From NCBI RefSeq assembly GCF_030409315.1, contig NZ_JAUFPS010000002.1, positions 184 to 64,183 on the forward strand: a stretch of DNA of 64,000 nt, given 5' to 3'. A program made the position numbers and the translations under genes. Below are positions 9,215 to 17,044 of this stretch, piece after piece. This stretch comes from Mucilaginibacter flavus (GTDB lineage: Bacteria > Bacteroidota > Bacteroidia > Sphingobacteriales > Sphingobacteriaceae). The stretch's first letter is position 1, and every line of letters starts with the position of its first letter. A model generated the notes under the pieces. The model was not told where the DNA came from, did not search any database, and was given only the letters and a program-made list of their open reading frames with translations.

Positions 9215-10072
9215 ATGATAAAGGACAACCTGTATGGCCCGTTTGAAATAGTACTTAAGGAGTATTTGGATATATGCCCGCGCAACGAGCATTCGCATAG
9301 CTTTTTTGAGTTTATTTTTATCGTAGATGGATCGGGAAATCAACGCATCAATAACAGTAAATTCGCATATAAGCCCGGGCATTTATTTTTACTTACGCCA
9401 AACGATTCACACTATTTTGAAATTGAAACATCCACACAATTTTTATTTATTCGTTTCAATTTAAGCTATATCAGGCAGCATAACACCACCGCCGATATAT
9501 TGCAAAACCTGGAGTTTATTTTAAGCAATGCCAACCAGGCCCCCGGATGTGTAATCAAAAATTATGACGACCGCCCCATTATGAAAGCCATAATGAGTGC
9601 CATTATTACCGAACACCTAAATCACTGCCTTTACCATAAAGAATTGTTGCAACAGTATATCAATACCCTCATCCTGATAGTAACCCGAAACATCGCCCTT
9701 GCGATGCCCCAGCAGGTTGATGAAACTACAGAAGAAAAAACGCTGGATATTTTGCAGTACATACAGGCTAATATATATTTCCCCGAGAAACTGAAGGCAG
9801 AAGTGATCAGCGATAAAATGGGGATTTCGGAAACCTATCTTGGTCGTTACTTTAAAAAGCACACCAACGAAACCATGCAGCAGTACATCATCAATTATAA
9901 AATTAAGCTCATAGAAAACCGCTTACTGCACAGCAATATGCGCATGGTTGAAATTGCCAACGAATTGGGCTTTAATGACGAGAGCCATCTAAACCGCATT
10001 TTTAAAAAATACAAGAATGTCAATCCAAGTGAATTTAGAAAGATAGAGCGCGCGCAGTTGAAAACAATTTAA
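9215..10072 (+). CDS. AraC-family transcriptional regulator
   Basis: About 285 residues from the ATG at 9215; the upstream TTG at 9200 is less likely because it overlaps the operator. The N-terminal part (about 15-120) is a cupin-like ligand-sensing domain (RNEHSHSFFEF, PGHLFLLTPND). The C-terminal 100 residues form the double helix-turn-helix of AraC proteins (KMGISETYLGRYFKK, ANELGFNDESHLNRIFKK). It probably controls the divergent dehydrogenase and itself. The inducer is unknown. Confidence 0.92.
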   Translation: MIKDNLYGPFEIVLKEYLDICPRNEHSHSFFEFIFIVDGSGNQRINNSKFAYKPGHLFLLTPNDSHYFEIETSTQFLFIRFNLSYIRQHNTTADILQNLEFILSNANQAPGCVIKNYDDRPIMKAIMSAIITEHLNHCLYHKELLQQYINTLILIVTRNIALAMPQQVDETTEEKTLDILQYIQANIYFPEKLKAEVISDKMGISETYLGRYFKKHTNETMQQYIINYKIKLIENRLLHSNMRMVEIANELGFNDESHLNRIFKKYKNVNPSEFRKIERAQLKTI

Positions 10073-10079
10073 TTTTTCG

Positions 10080-10181
10080 TAGAGACGCAATATTTTGCGT
10101 CTCCCGCGTGCAAATCGGATTTGCATATCCCGCCATTTTATAATCGCTCTGTAAGGTGGAAGACGCAATTATACGTCTCTA
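10080..10181. repeat. Intergenic element with AGACGCAA hairpins
   Basis: It opens with a near-perfect hairpin, GAGACGCAATATTTTGCGTCTC (10082-10103), and closes with AGACGCAATTATACGTCTCT (10161-10180). The outer TAGAGACG and CGTCTCTA are inverted. It sits just after the AraC stop codon and may also help terminate transcription. Confidence 0.7.
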
Positions 10182-10189
10182 TAAAAAGG

Positions 10190-10642
10190 TCAATCCGATG
10201 CGTCTTTTATAAAAACAAGCCACCATTTGCCGCGCTTTTGGGAAAAATAGTAGTAAATGCCCACCCCGGTATCTTCAATGTTGAATTGTACAATAACCTC
10301 ACGGTTGGTATTCTTTATTTTACTGATGATATGATTTTTTTCGGCCATTAAATTCCCCCATCGCCATTTACTCCCGATGATATACTTTATAGAGTCACTT
10401 TCCCCCTCGGCACCTGCTATTACCATTTTTAACGGAAAAACTACACGTGATTTCTGAAATACAGAATCGGCGTTAAACCTTTTAAAAAAAATGTCGAAAT
10501 TTTCGGCAGCCGTAACGGTTGCAACATGTTTTGGTGGAAGTTCTTTTTCCTTTTTTTGTGCGGCGTTATTATTACAAGCCTGTAATAGCAAAAATGCCCC
10601 TGCGCAAACGAGGGAATATTTTTTGACTATTTGAATTATCAT
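10190..10642 (-). CDS. Small putative lipoprotein of unknown function
   Basis: About 150 residues from the ATG at 10642, chosen because it places a short signal peptide with lipobox LLLQAC at residues 19-24 or so; a longer in-frame start at 10690 would spoil it. After a Lys-rich spacer the protein has mixed alpha/beta sequence ending in YYFSQKRGKWWLVFIKD, reminiscent of small DUF4348- or NTF2-like folds, but this is only an impression. It is convergent with the AraC gene across the AGACGCAA element. Confidence 0.7.
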   Translation of the reverse strand: MIIQIVKKYSLVCAGAFLLLQACNNNAAQKKEKELPPKHVATVTAAENFDIFFKRFNADSVFQKSRVVFPLKMVIAGAEGESDSIKYIIGSKWRWGNLMAEKNHIISKIKNTNREVIVQFNIEDTGVGIYYYFSQKRGKWWLVFIKDASD

Positions 10643-11080
10643 ACAAACATTAAGCTTAGATTTATAAAGATGATAATTTGTGTGAAACATTTATATAACC
10701 GCACAAATATAGCCTCTGCCTAATTAAAAAATTCCGCATTAGTGATGGAAGTGGATACCGGCCGCTGAGCGTAATGCCTGCCGGCGTATGAACGTACAGC
10801 ACGGGCCGCCCCTATCAGCGGTAATGCCCAGATGGAGATTAAGGATTGATGGATTAAAGAATAAGGACTTTTTGTTATTTAATAACAGTTAAGAAACGAT
10901 AAAATTGATGTTAAGACCTAAACAATTGCCATATCAGTATCCAAAACTGGATAAAAATGAAAAATCAATTAAAATAATCGTAAAAAATTAAAAATATTTT
11001 GCTTTTTTATCAAAAACACTTCATAAATTACCATTTCTAAAAATAACTGATTAGTAATCTTCAAAATTTTATAATTCTAT
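10643..11080. other. Gene-less divergent spacer with a GC-rich repeat
   Basis: No coding region seen. The portion 10750-10835 is GC-rich and shares words with 36861-36910 on the other strand. The portion 10840-11080 is strongly AT-rich and should hold the promoter of the ATP-grasp gene. No exact TAnnTTTG box was found there. Confidence 0.6.
10772..10809. repeat. Dispersed GC-rich repeat, copy 1
   Basis: Contains TAATGCCTG, CGTACAGC and CGGGCCGC in this order. The same three words, with nearly the same spacing, occur in reverse complement at 36872-36908. Confidence 0.6.
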
Positions 11081-12529
11081 ATGCAGGAATCAGCTTATTT
11101 TGATAAATACAACCCCATAGGCGGCGTTTGGGACGAAATGTATGGCCTTGACAGCAATGTTAGGGAACATTACCGGAAGGTGATTGAATATATTTCGAAG
11201 GAATCGGCCGACGATTTGAACAAAAAAGAGGAGCTGGCCAAGCGCCTGTTCATGAGCCAGGGCATCACTTTTACCGTTTACAACAGCGGCGAAGGGATTG
11301 AAAAAATCTTCCCTTTTGATATTATCCCCCGTATTATTACTGCCAGTGAGTGGGCCTTTGTAGAAAAAGGTATTAAGCAGCGCCTTACCGCCCTTAACCT
11401 TTTCCTGAAAGATATTTACCATAACCAGTTTATTGTAAAAGACGGCATTGTACCTATTGATATCATTTATTCTTGTCCGCATTTTTTGCGCGAGATGTAT
11501 GAGTTAAAGGTGCCTTATGATATTTACGTACACATTTCGGGCATCGATTTGATTCGTGATGAGGACGGCACTTTTTACGTATTGGAAGATAACCTACGCA
11601 CCCCATCGGGCGTAAGTTATATGCTGGAGAACCGGGAGATCACCAAACGTTTGTTTCCTGATTTATTACCGCAATGCGGCGTTAGGAGCGTTACCGAGTA
11701 TCCAACCATTTTATATAAGAATCTGATGGCCTTATCGCCAAGGCAAATATCAAACCCTACGGTAGTACTGTTAAGCCCGGGCATTTATAACTCGGCTTAT
11801 TTTGAGCACACCACGCTGGCCCGTTTAATGGGTGTTGAACTGGTTGAGGGGCGCGATTTGGTGGTGAACAACCATAAGGTATATATGAAAACTACTACCG
11901 GCTTGCAGCAGGTTGATGTGATCTATCGCCGGGTTGACGACGAGTATTTAGATCCCCTGGTATTTAACCCGGAAAGTATGTTGGGCGTAGCGGGTATTAT
12001 GGGCGCTTACCGCAAAGGGAATGTGGCTATAGTAAACGCGGTTGGCACCGGTGTTGCCGATGATAAAGCGGTTTATGTATACGTACCCGAGATGATCAGG
12101 TATTATCTTAACGAAGAGCCAATACTCAAAAACGTACCTACCCACCAGCTGGGCAATGCCGATGAACGCGAGCATGTGTTTAAAAATCTGAATAAAATGG
12201 TGGTTAAAAAAACCAACGGAAGCGGTGGTTACGGCATGCTGATGGGCCACGCGGCAAGCGAACAGGAAATTGATGATTATAAAAAAGAGATCCTGAAAGA
12301 TCCGCGTAATTTTATAGCACAGCCCACTATCAGCCTTTCGGCGGCACCATGTTATATGCAGGGATCGTTAAAACCCCGCCGTATAGATTTAAGGCCATAC
12401 GCCCTTTACGGACCGGACGGCATAGAAATAGTACCCGGCGGCCTAACCCGTGTAGCCCTTAAAGAAGGCTCACTGGTAGTAAATAGCTCACAAGGCGGCG
12501 GCAGTAAGGATACGTGGGTGTTGGCTTAA
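11081..12529 (+). CDS. Circularly permuted ATP-grasp protein (type 2)
   Basis: A 482-residue protein of the circularly permuted ATP-grasp family (older names DUF404/DUF407). Visible marks are VLEDNLRTPSGVSYMLENRE (about 167-186), which supplies metal-binding acidic residues, and VVKKTNGSGGYGMLMG (about 373-388), the phosphate-binding loop. Such enzymes are predicted to form amide bonds between a carboxylate and an amine with ATP. With the two following genes it forms a cluster proposed in the literature on ATP-grasp amidoligases to make or attach a small peptide. Substrate unknown. A low-complexity tract of AGGAGCAAGGA words starts right after its stop. Confidence 0.9.
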   Translation: MQESAYFDKYNPIGGVWDEMYGLDSNVREHYRKVIEYISKESADDLNKKEELAKRLFMSQGITFTVYNSGEGIEKIFPFDIIPRIITASEWAFVEKGIKQRLTALNLFLKDIYHNQFIVKDGIVPIDIIYSCPHFLREMYELKVPYDIYVHISGIDLIRDEDGTFYVLEDNLRTPSGVSYMLENREITKRLFPDLLPQCGVRSVTEYPTILYKNLMALSPRQISNPTVVLLSPGIYNSAYFEHTTLARLMGVELVEGRDLVVNNHKVYMKTTTGLQQVDVIYRRVDDEYLDPLVFNPESMLGVAGIMGAYRKGNVAIVNAVGTGVADDKAVYVYVPEMIRYYLNEEPILKNVPTHQLGNADEREHVFKNLNKMVVKKTNGSGGYGMLMGHAASEQEIDDYKKEILKDPRNFIAQPTISLSAAPCYMQGSLKPRRIDLRPYALYGPDGIEIVPGGLTRVALKEGSLVVNSSQGGGSKDTWVLA

Positions 12530-12600
12530 TTGGAGCAAGGATTGAGGGACAAAGGAGCAAGGACGTAGGACTAATAGACAAAAGGACAAAAGACTTTTGC
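12530..12600. repeat. Unpaired post-stop low-complexity tract
   Basis: Purine-rich words (GGAGCAAGGA, GGGACAAAGG, GGACAAAAGAC) begin directly after the ATP-grasp stop codon. No inverted partner is seen before the next gene. Confidence 0.6.
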
Positions 12601-12671
12601 TGAAGGGCTTTGAGCCTTCAGGTTTAAGCCGGAACAAAAGAGATGAGGGAAAATGATTGAATCGGATTGAA

Positions 12672-12706
12672 ACAAATCCGAAATCGAAAATCCCAAATCC
12701 GAAATT
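12672..12706. repeat. AAATCCGAAAT word tract, copy 1
   Basis: Repeats of AAATCCGAAAT-like words between the ATP-grasp and alpha-E genes. The same words occur on the opposite strand at 47708-47742 and 48480-48512. Confidence 0.6.
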
Positions 12707-12715
12707 AAAAGATAT

Positions 12716-13651
12716 ATGTTAAGCAGGGTTGCAGCAAGTTTTTATTGGTTAAGCCGTTACATTGAGCGCAGCGATGGTATGCTGCGGATGCTCAAAATTA
12801 ATTACGCGTCGTCGCAGGATACGGTTCAGGAATTTACCTGGGAGCCTGTGATCAGGATTTTTGCCGGCATAAACGGTGCTGAGATTGAGAAACTGGAGAA
12901 CGACAGCCGGTCGGTATTAAAATATATGGTTACGGGTAAAAATAACCCTAACTCTATCCTAAACATTATTACCCTGGCCAGGGAGAACGCCCGTGGCGTA
13001 CAGGAACACATCCCTAAGGACCTTTGGCAGTGCCTTAACGAGTATTACCATACCGTAAAAGATGCACGCTTGGAGCGCTCCTTACAGCGTGAGGACCCTA
13101 TTGGCGTATTGGATATACTGATAAAACAGGTGATGCTTTACTACGGCACCGCCGAGATTACCATGGAGCGTGGCGAAGGCCGCAGCTTTATGAATATTGG
13201 CAAGTACCTGGAACGGGCCATTCAATCGGTAGACATTTTGGATACCAAATTCAGTTCGATAAGCGAAAACCCCGATCTGTTAACCGATACTACCTACTGG
13301 AAACACCTCTTGCTATCTTTAGGTGGGTATGAGTTATATCTGAAAACATATCGTGAAGGTTTCGAGGCCGAAAACGTATTGGAACAGGTGGCGTTAAATA
13401 ACGATTTCCCGCGCTCGGTAATCTATTCGGTAAATAACATACACCGGTATTTCGACAGGCTGAAGAATGACAGTAATGTAGATACCTTTCGCGAAATGTC
13501 GTTCCAGATTGGCAGGTTACAAAGCAGGATCAAATACAGTTCGGTAAAAAGTATCCGTACGGATGGCTTGCACGGATTTTTAACGCAAACCCGTAATGAA
13601 CTCCACGGAATAGGTAACTCACTGAATGAATATTACTTTGCAAATTCATAA
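12716..13651 (+). CDS. Alpha-E domain protein (DUF403)
   Basis: A 311-residue, almost entirely helical protein of the alpha-E family. It opens with the typical LSRVAASFYWLSRYIERSDG, in which ARG/ERS-type residues are conserved, and contains ENARGVQEHI near 96-105. Alpha-E proteins accompany circularly permuted ATP-grasp and transglutaminase genes in many bacteria; their own activity is unknown, and a scaffold or helper role for the ligase is inferred. It is cotranscribed with both neighbours. Confidence 0.9.
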   Translation: MLSRVAASFYWLSRYIERSDGMLRMLKINYASSQDTVQEFTWEPVIRIFAGINGAEIEKLENDSRSVLKYMVTGKNNPNSILNIITLARENARGVQEHIPKDLWQCLNEYYHTVKDARLERSLQREDPIGVLDILIKQVMLYYGTAEITMERGEGRSFMNIGKYLERAIQSVDILDTKFSSISENPDLLTDTTYWKHLLLSLGGYELYLKTYREGFEAENVLEQVALNNDFPRSVIYSVNNIHRYFDRLKNDSNVDTFREMSFQIGRLQSRIKYSSVKSIRTDGLHGFLTQTRNELHGIGNSLNEYYFANS

Positions 13652-13653
13652 TT

Positions 13654-13748
13654 TTAATTTGAAGATTTGAGAATTTGAAAATTTGAAGATGATATAAAAC
13701 AGCATGAAGTTGAAAAGTCATTTTCAAATCTTCAAATACTCAAATTAA
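13654..13748. repeat. Inverted-repeat element (ATTTGAAG words)
   Basis: Arm 1 (13654-13692) starts three bases after the alpha-E stop and is built of AATTTGAAG-like words. The reverse complement of arm 2 (13719-13748) matches it in about 25 of 30 positions. Arm 2 ends 15 bases before the next start codon. Confidence 0.8.
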
Positions 13749-13763
13749 CTAATCAAAAAAAAG

Positions 13764-14738
13764 ATGCCCGATTTTAAGATACAGCATATCACCAAATACA
13801 GCTACGAAGGCATGGTGCGTGATAGTGCCAACCAAATTATACTTTACCCTATAAAGGACGACTACCAGGACGTAACCCTGCACGAGCTACAGATAACCGG
13901 AAATCCGGTTGTTGATACCCATATTGATTATTATGGTAATGAGATAGGAAGTTTTACCTACAGCGAACCACATTCGGTAATGGTTATTAATTCTAAATTG
14001 AGCGTTACCACCAAACAGCGGCCGTTACCTGTTACCGATATTTTCCCGGATCAGCAATGGGAATACCTGAAGCAAATTCAGTACATGGTACCTTACATTG
14101 ATTTTTTAAAGCAAGAATACTTTGAAGGGCTGCCGGAATTACAGACCATTGTTGAACAGGATAAATCAAACAATGATACACCTTTCCAGATAGCGCTACG
14201 CTTTTGCGGATACGTGTACAAAAACTTTGAATACATTAAAGGTGTAACCACCGTTGAAACCACGCTTGATGAAGTATGGAAGCTAAAAGCCGGTGTATGC
14301 CAGGATTTCGCCCATATTTTAATGGTAATGCTGCGCTTACTGAAAATCCCGGCCCGTTATGTAAGTGGCTACATATGCACCAATAGCAGCACCATGCGCG
14401 GCGAAGGTGCAACCCATGCCTGGGCCGAAGCCTACATACCAGATTACGGCTGGTTGGGTATCGACCCTACCAATAACTGCATTGCCAATGAAACCCACGT
14501 ACGTTTGGCGGTTGGTCGCAATTTTTCTGATTGTTCGCCGGTAAAAGGTGTATACAAAGGCTCATCGGGCCATAAATTAGAGGTGGCCGTTAGCGTTGAT
14601 GACGACGAAACCACTTTCAAAAGCCTCGACGACAAAGCCCATCACGATAACACCATGCAACCGGTAGCGCAGCCTCCCAAAAACAGCTACCAAAGACATA
14701 TGGAGATTATTCAGCAGCAGCAGCAGCAACAACAATAG
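13764..14738 (+). CDS. Transglutaminase-like cysteine peptidase
   Basis: A 324-residue transglutaminase-fold protein with an N-terminal beta domain (about 1-90) and a C-terminal catalytic core. The triad is visible: Cys179 in KAGVCQDFAH, His218 in GATHAWAEAY and Asp234 in WLGIDPTNN. The family includes predicted peptidases paired with circularly permuted ATP-grasp ligases, so it may trim or hydrolyse the ligase product. The C-terminus ends in about ten glutamines encoded by CAG/CAA repeats, probably a disordered tail liable to length variation. Its stop codon marks the start of an inverted-repeat element. Confidence 0.92.
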   Translation: MPDFKIQHITKYSYEGMVRDSANQIILYPIKDDYQDVTLHELQITGNPVVDTHIDYYGNEIGSFTYSEPHSVMVINSKLSVTTKQRPLPVTDIFPDQQWEYLKQIQYMVPYIDFLKQEYFEGLPELQTIVEQDKSNNDTPFQIALRFCGYVYKNFEYIKGVTTVETTLDEVWKLKAGVCQDFAHILMVMLRLLKIPARYVSGYICTNSSTMRGEGATHAWAEAYIPDYGWLGIDPTNNCIANETHVRLAVGRNFSDCSPVKGVYKGSSGHKLEVAVSVDDDETTFKSLDDKAHHDNTMQPVAQPPKNSYQRHMEIIQQQQQQQQ

Positions 14739-14956
14739 ATGTGCAGATATGCAGATTTCAGATGTGCAGATGATTGATTGATGTGCAGGTGTGCCGATTT
14801 CAAATACGCAGATGATTTTGAATAATCAATTTTAGATTTTTAAATTATGGTATAACAAAGAAGCCGACTTGATTTAACAAGCCGGCTTCTTCGTTTATTC
14901 GCCTGCACATCTATTTTATCATCTGCACATTTGCACATCTGAAATCTGCACATCTA
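14736..14956. repeat. Inverted-repeat element (AGATGTGCAG words) around a terminator
   Basis: Arms 14736-14792 and 14901-14956 are built of AGATGTGCAGATTTCAGATG-like words and are inverted to each other. They begin at the stop codons of the two convergent genes and enclose the hairpin at 14860-14889. Confidence 0.82.
14860..14889. terminator. Bidirectional terminator between convergent genes
   Basis: Stem GAAGCCGACTTG (14860-14871) pairs with CAAGCCGGCTTC (14878-14889), with one G-T pair and a 6-base loop. T-rich sequence follows on both strands. Confidence 0.75.
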
Positions 14957-14958
14957 AA

Positions 14959-15447
14959 TTATACTTTCTTTATCGTTTCCATCAGTACCGGAATTTTTGG
15001 CACCTTGTCATAGGCCTGGTAAAGCTTGCCGGTTTTGTCATAGATGGCTATGTATGGCGTGGTTTTTACGTTATAGTAGCGTTGTACTACGTAGGTATAG
15101 CCTTCGGTACCAATGGTGATGTTATGGTATTTGGCTAAATCAAAATCGCGCTGAAACACCTGGATGGCTTTAAGCTGATTCACAAACGTGATCATTACTA
15201 TTTGTACATCCTTAAGTTTAGCAAGCTCGGGCTTCATATCGTACATCAGGTGCTGGCAGTGGCTGCAATCCGGCGAAAAATAGATCACCATTACCGGCTT
15301 ATTCTTTTTCAAATCTGCAGGAGTAACATACACGCTGTCGGTAGTAAGGATATGGTACGGTGGAATTTTGGTATTTGACGGCATTGTTTGCGCCTGGCTA
15401 CAGCCGGCCGCAACAATAAGGCAAAGCAAAAGATATATTCTCTTCAT
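14959..15447 (-). CDS. Thioredoxin-like lipoprotein (TlpA/AhpC-TSA type)
   Basis: About 162 residues from the ATG at 15447, which gives a lipoprotein signal peptide with lipobox VAAGC; an ATG seven codons upstream is possible. The mature part is a thioredoxin fold with the redox pair CSHC in YFSPDCSHCQ, and the cis-proline segment KTTPYIAIYD near the C-terminus. It would act at the membrane in disulfide reduction or isomerisation. It stands alone, convergent with the transglutaminase gene. Confidence 0.87.
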   Translation of the reverse strand: MKRIYLLLCLIVAAGCSQAQTMPSNTKIPPYHILTTDSVYVTPADLKKNKPVMVIYFSPDCSHCQHLMYDMKPELAKLKDVQIVMITFVNQLKAIQVFQRDFDLAKYHNITIGTEGYTYVVQRYYNVKTTPYIAIYDKTGKLYQAYDKVPKIPVLMETIKKV

Positions 15448-15572
15448 GGTATTAATTGAATTTTTCATTTAAGCATAGTTACGATATTTTTAACTCATTG
15501 GCAATAAGCCTTAGTTACAAAAGCCTTTAGTTCATTTGTCCTTCATCCAACTTAGTTATCAGCTAAGGCGAT

Positions 15573-15613
15573 TCAAAAGTCCTTTATCCTTTATCTATAA
15601 ATCCTTTATCCCG
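15573..15613. repeat. Unpaired post-stop tract (TCCTTTATC words)
   Basis: AAAGTCCTTTATC-like words precede the stop codon of the minus-strand dehydrogenase gene, i.e. follow it in its own direction (GATAAAGGA). No inverted partner seen. Confidence 0.6.
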
Positions 15614-15616
15614 CAG

Positions 15617-16636
15617 TTAGCTTTCCAGCAACTCTATCTGCCAGGCAATATGTTCTTCGGTTATCGGGAATAACGCGTTTTCACGCACGGTATGATATAC
15701 CGCGTCAAATAAACCGTTATAATTACCTTTGTCTGACGGTACCCACTCTACCGTTTTCTGATTATCGGCTCCCATCAATACTAATTTACCTTCGCTGCCT
15801 TCAGGTTCAATACCAAAACCTTCGGCGTTTGGCATCATGCCGGTATCCAGCTGCGCTTCCTGCACATCGGTACGTAGCTTTACAAAACTGCCTAAGGTGC
15901 CATGAATCACAAAACCCGGCAAATGTTCGGCTATCAGTAAGCCCGATGTTAAATAAACATTGAGCTGGTTTGGGTATTTCAGATGAATATTAAAATAATC
16001 ATCCACCTGAGATCCTGGCCGGTGCGCCGCCGTTGTTTTTACATAGCTTAACGGCTTGCCAAATATGCTGATGGCGTTATCAACCAGGTGTGCCCCCAAA
16101 TCGTAAGTAAGGCCATTTCCCGGGGTTTCTTTAGTTTCCTTAAACTGCTTTACCCCTATCGGCATACGATACCTGTCGAGCCGGAAATGCACCTCTATCA
16201 GCTCGCCAAGTCTGCCGCTTTCAATTACTTTTTTAACCGAGATAAAACCACTATCGTAACGGCGGTTCTGGTAAATCATCACTTTCAGATTCAACTTCCG
16301 GCCAAGATCAAACAAGGCCTTTACTTCCCCGGAAGTTACGGCAGCAGGTTTTTCAATCAGCACATGCTTGCCGGCATTCAATGCCTGCACAGCGTAATCA
16401 AAGTGTGTATTGTTTGGGGTATTTACTATAATCAGTTCAATTTCGGTATCACTCAGTAATTCGTCGGTAGTGTTGTAGCTGATCACATCCGAATATACTT
16501 TACCTGCCTTTTTTTCGTGACGCTCTACAACGGCCTTAAAAATAAAGCCAGGATTAGTGGTCAAAAATGGCGCATGAAAAATGCGTCCCGACATGCCGTA
16601 GGCCATCAGGCCCGTTACTATTGGTTTTGTTGACAT
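15617..16636 (-). CDS. Gfo/Idh/MocA family oxidoreductase
   Basis: A 339-residue NAD(P)-dependent dehydrogenase. The N-terminal Rossmann domain starts VTGLMAYGMSGRIFHAPFL (about 8-26), and LIEKPAAVTSGEV (about 93-105) holds the conserved EKP lysine. The C-terminal half is the beta-sheet substrate domain with GNGLTYDLGAHLVD. The HAPFL segment is typical of the YdgJ/YhhX subgroup acting on sugars or inositols. No sugar-utilisation genes flank it. Confidence 0.9.
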   Translation of the reverse strand: MSTKPIVTGLMAYGMSGRIFHAPFLTTNPGFIFKAVVERHEKKAGKVYSDVISYNTTDELLSDTEIELIIVNTPNNTHFDYAVQALNAGKHVLIEKPAAVTSGEVKALFDLGRKLNLKVMIYQNRRYDSGFISVKKVIESGRLGELIEVHFRLDRYRMPIGVKQFKETKETPGNGLTYDLGAHLVDNAISIFGKPLSYVKTTAAHRPGSQVDDYFNIHLKYPNQLNVYLTSGLLIAEHLPGFVIHGTLGSFVKLRTDVQEAQLDTGMMPNAEGFGIEPEGSEGKLVLMGADNQKTVEWVPSDKGNYNGLFDAVYHTVRENALFPITEEHIAWQIELLES

Positions 16637-16717
16637 AGGTAATTTGCCTTTAGTTTGGTGGTAAAAATAAGATTATTTACCGGAGGTTTTTTTTGATTAT
16701 AATAAAGTTCTTCCCAA

Positions 16718-16962
16718 CGTCATTGCGAGGAGGAACGACGAAGCAATCCCCGATTTACAGAGCAGCTCTGTACAGTTGGGGATTGCTTCGTGCCTACCCA
16801 TGACAAGTTGTAAAAAACAAAGAGGGCCGTCAGTCTGAGCCTGTCGAAGACTCGCGCGCAGAGGCCTTCGCCCGCGTGCTTCGACAGGCTACCCATGACC
16901 CCATTTTTTTGACGTTGTCATTTCACTTTCAGACTCCCTGGATTTTACAACTCGCAATGACG
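16718..16962. repeat. Nested intergenic repeat element (CGTCATTGCGAG termini)
   Basis: Perfect 12-bp outer inverted ends, CGTCATTGCGAG (16718-16729) and CTCGCAATGACG (16951-16962). Inside lie a perfect 13-bp pair, CGAAGCAATCCCC (16739-16751) with its complement at 16778-16790, and a 12-bp pair, AGCCTGTCGAAG (16838-16849) with its complement at 16879-16890. This looks like one palindromic element inserted in another. Words of this kind are common intergenic repeats in many bacteria. Confidence 0.85.
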
Positions 16963-16991
16963 GGAGAAAAGATAAAACCTAATGCAACAAA

Positions 16992-17025
16992 AAAAGCCCG
17001 GCTGAAATTATCCAGCCGGGCTTTT
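16992..17025 (-). terminator. Terminator after dnaK
   Basis: A perfect 13-bp stem, AAAAGCCCGGCTG (16992-17004) with CAGCCGGGCTTTT (17013-17025), followed on the minus strand by a T run. It lies just past the dnaK stop codon. Confidence 0.92.
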
Positions 17026-17044
17026 ATATACTTAAACGAAATTA

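Larger units (their letters stand above)
16637..17044. other. Gene-less spacer rich in inverted repeats
   Basis: No gene seen. It contains the nested element at 16718-16962 and the dnaK terminator. Confidence 0.65.

Noticed and set aside
11090..11482. Antisense open frame across the ATP-grasp gene
   Set aside because: It overlaps a gene with clear family motifs and has no recognisable domain of its own.
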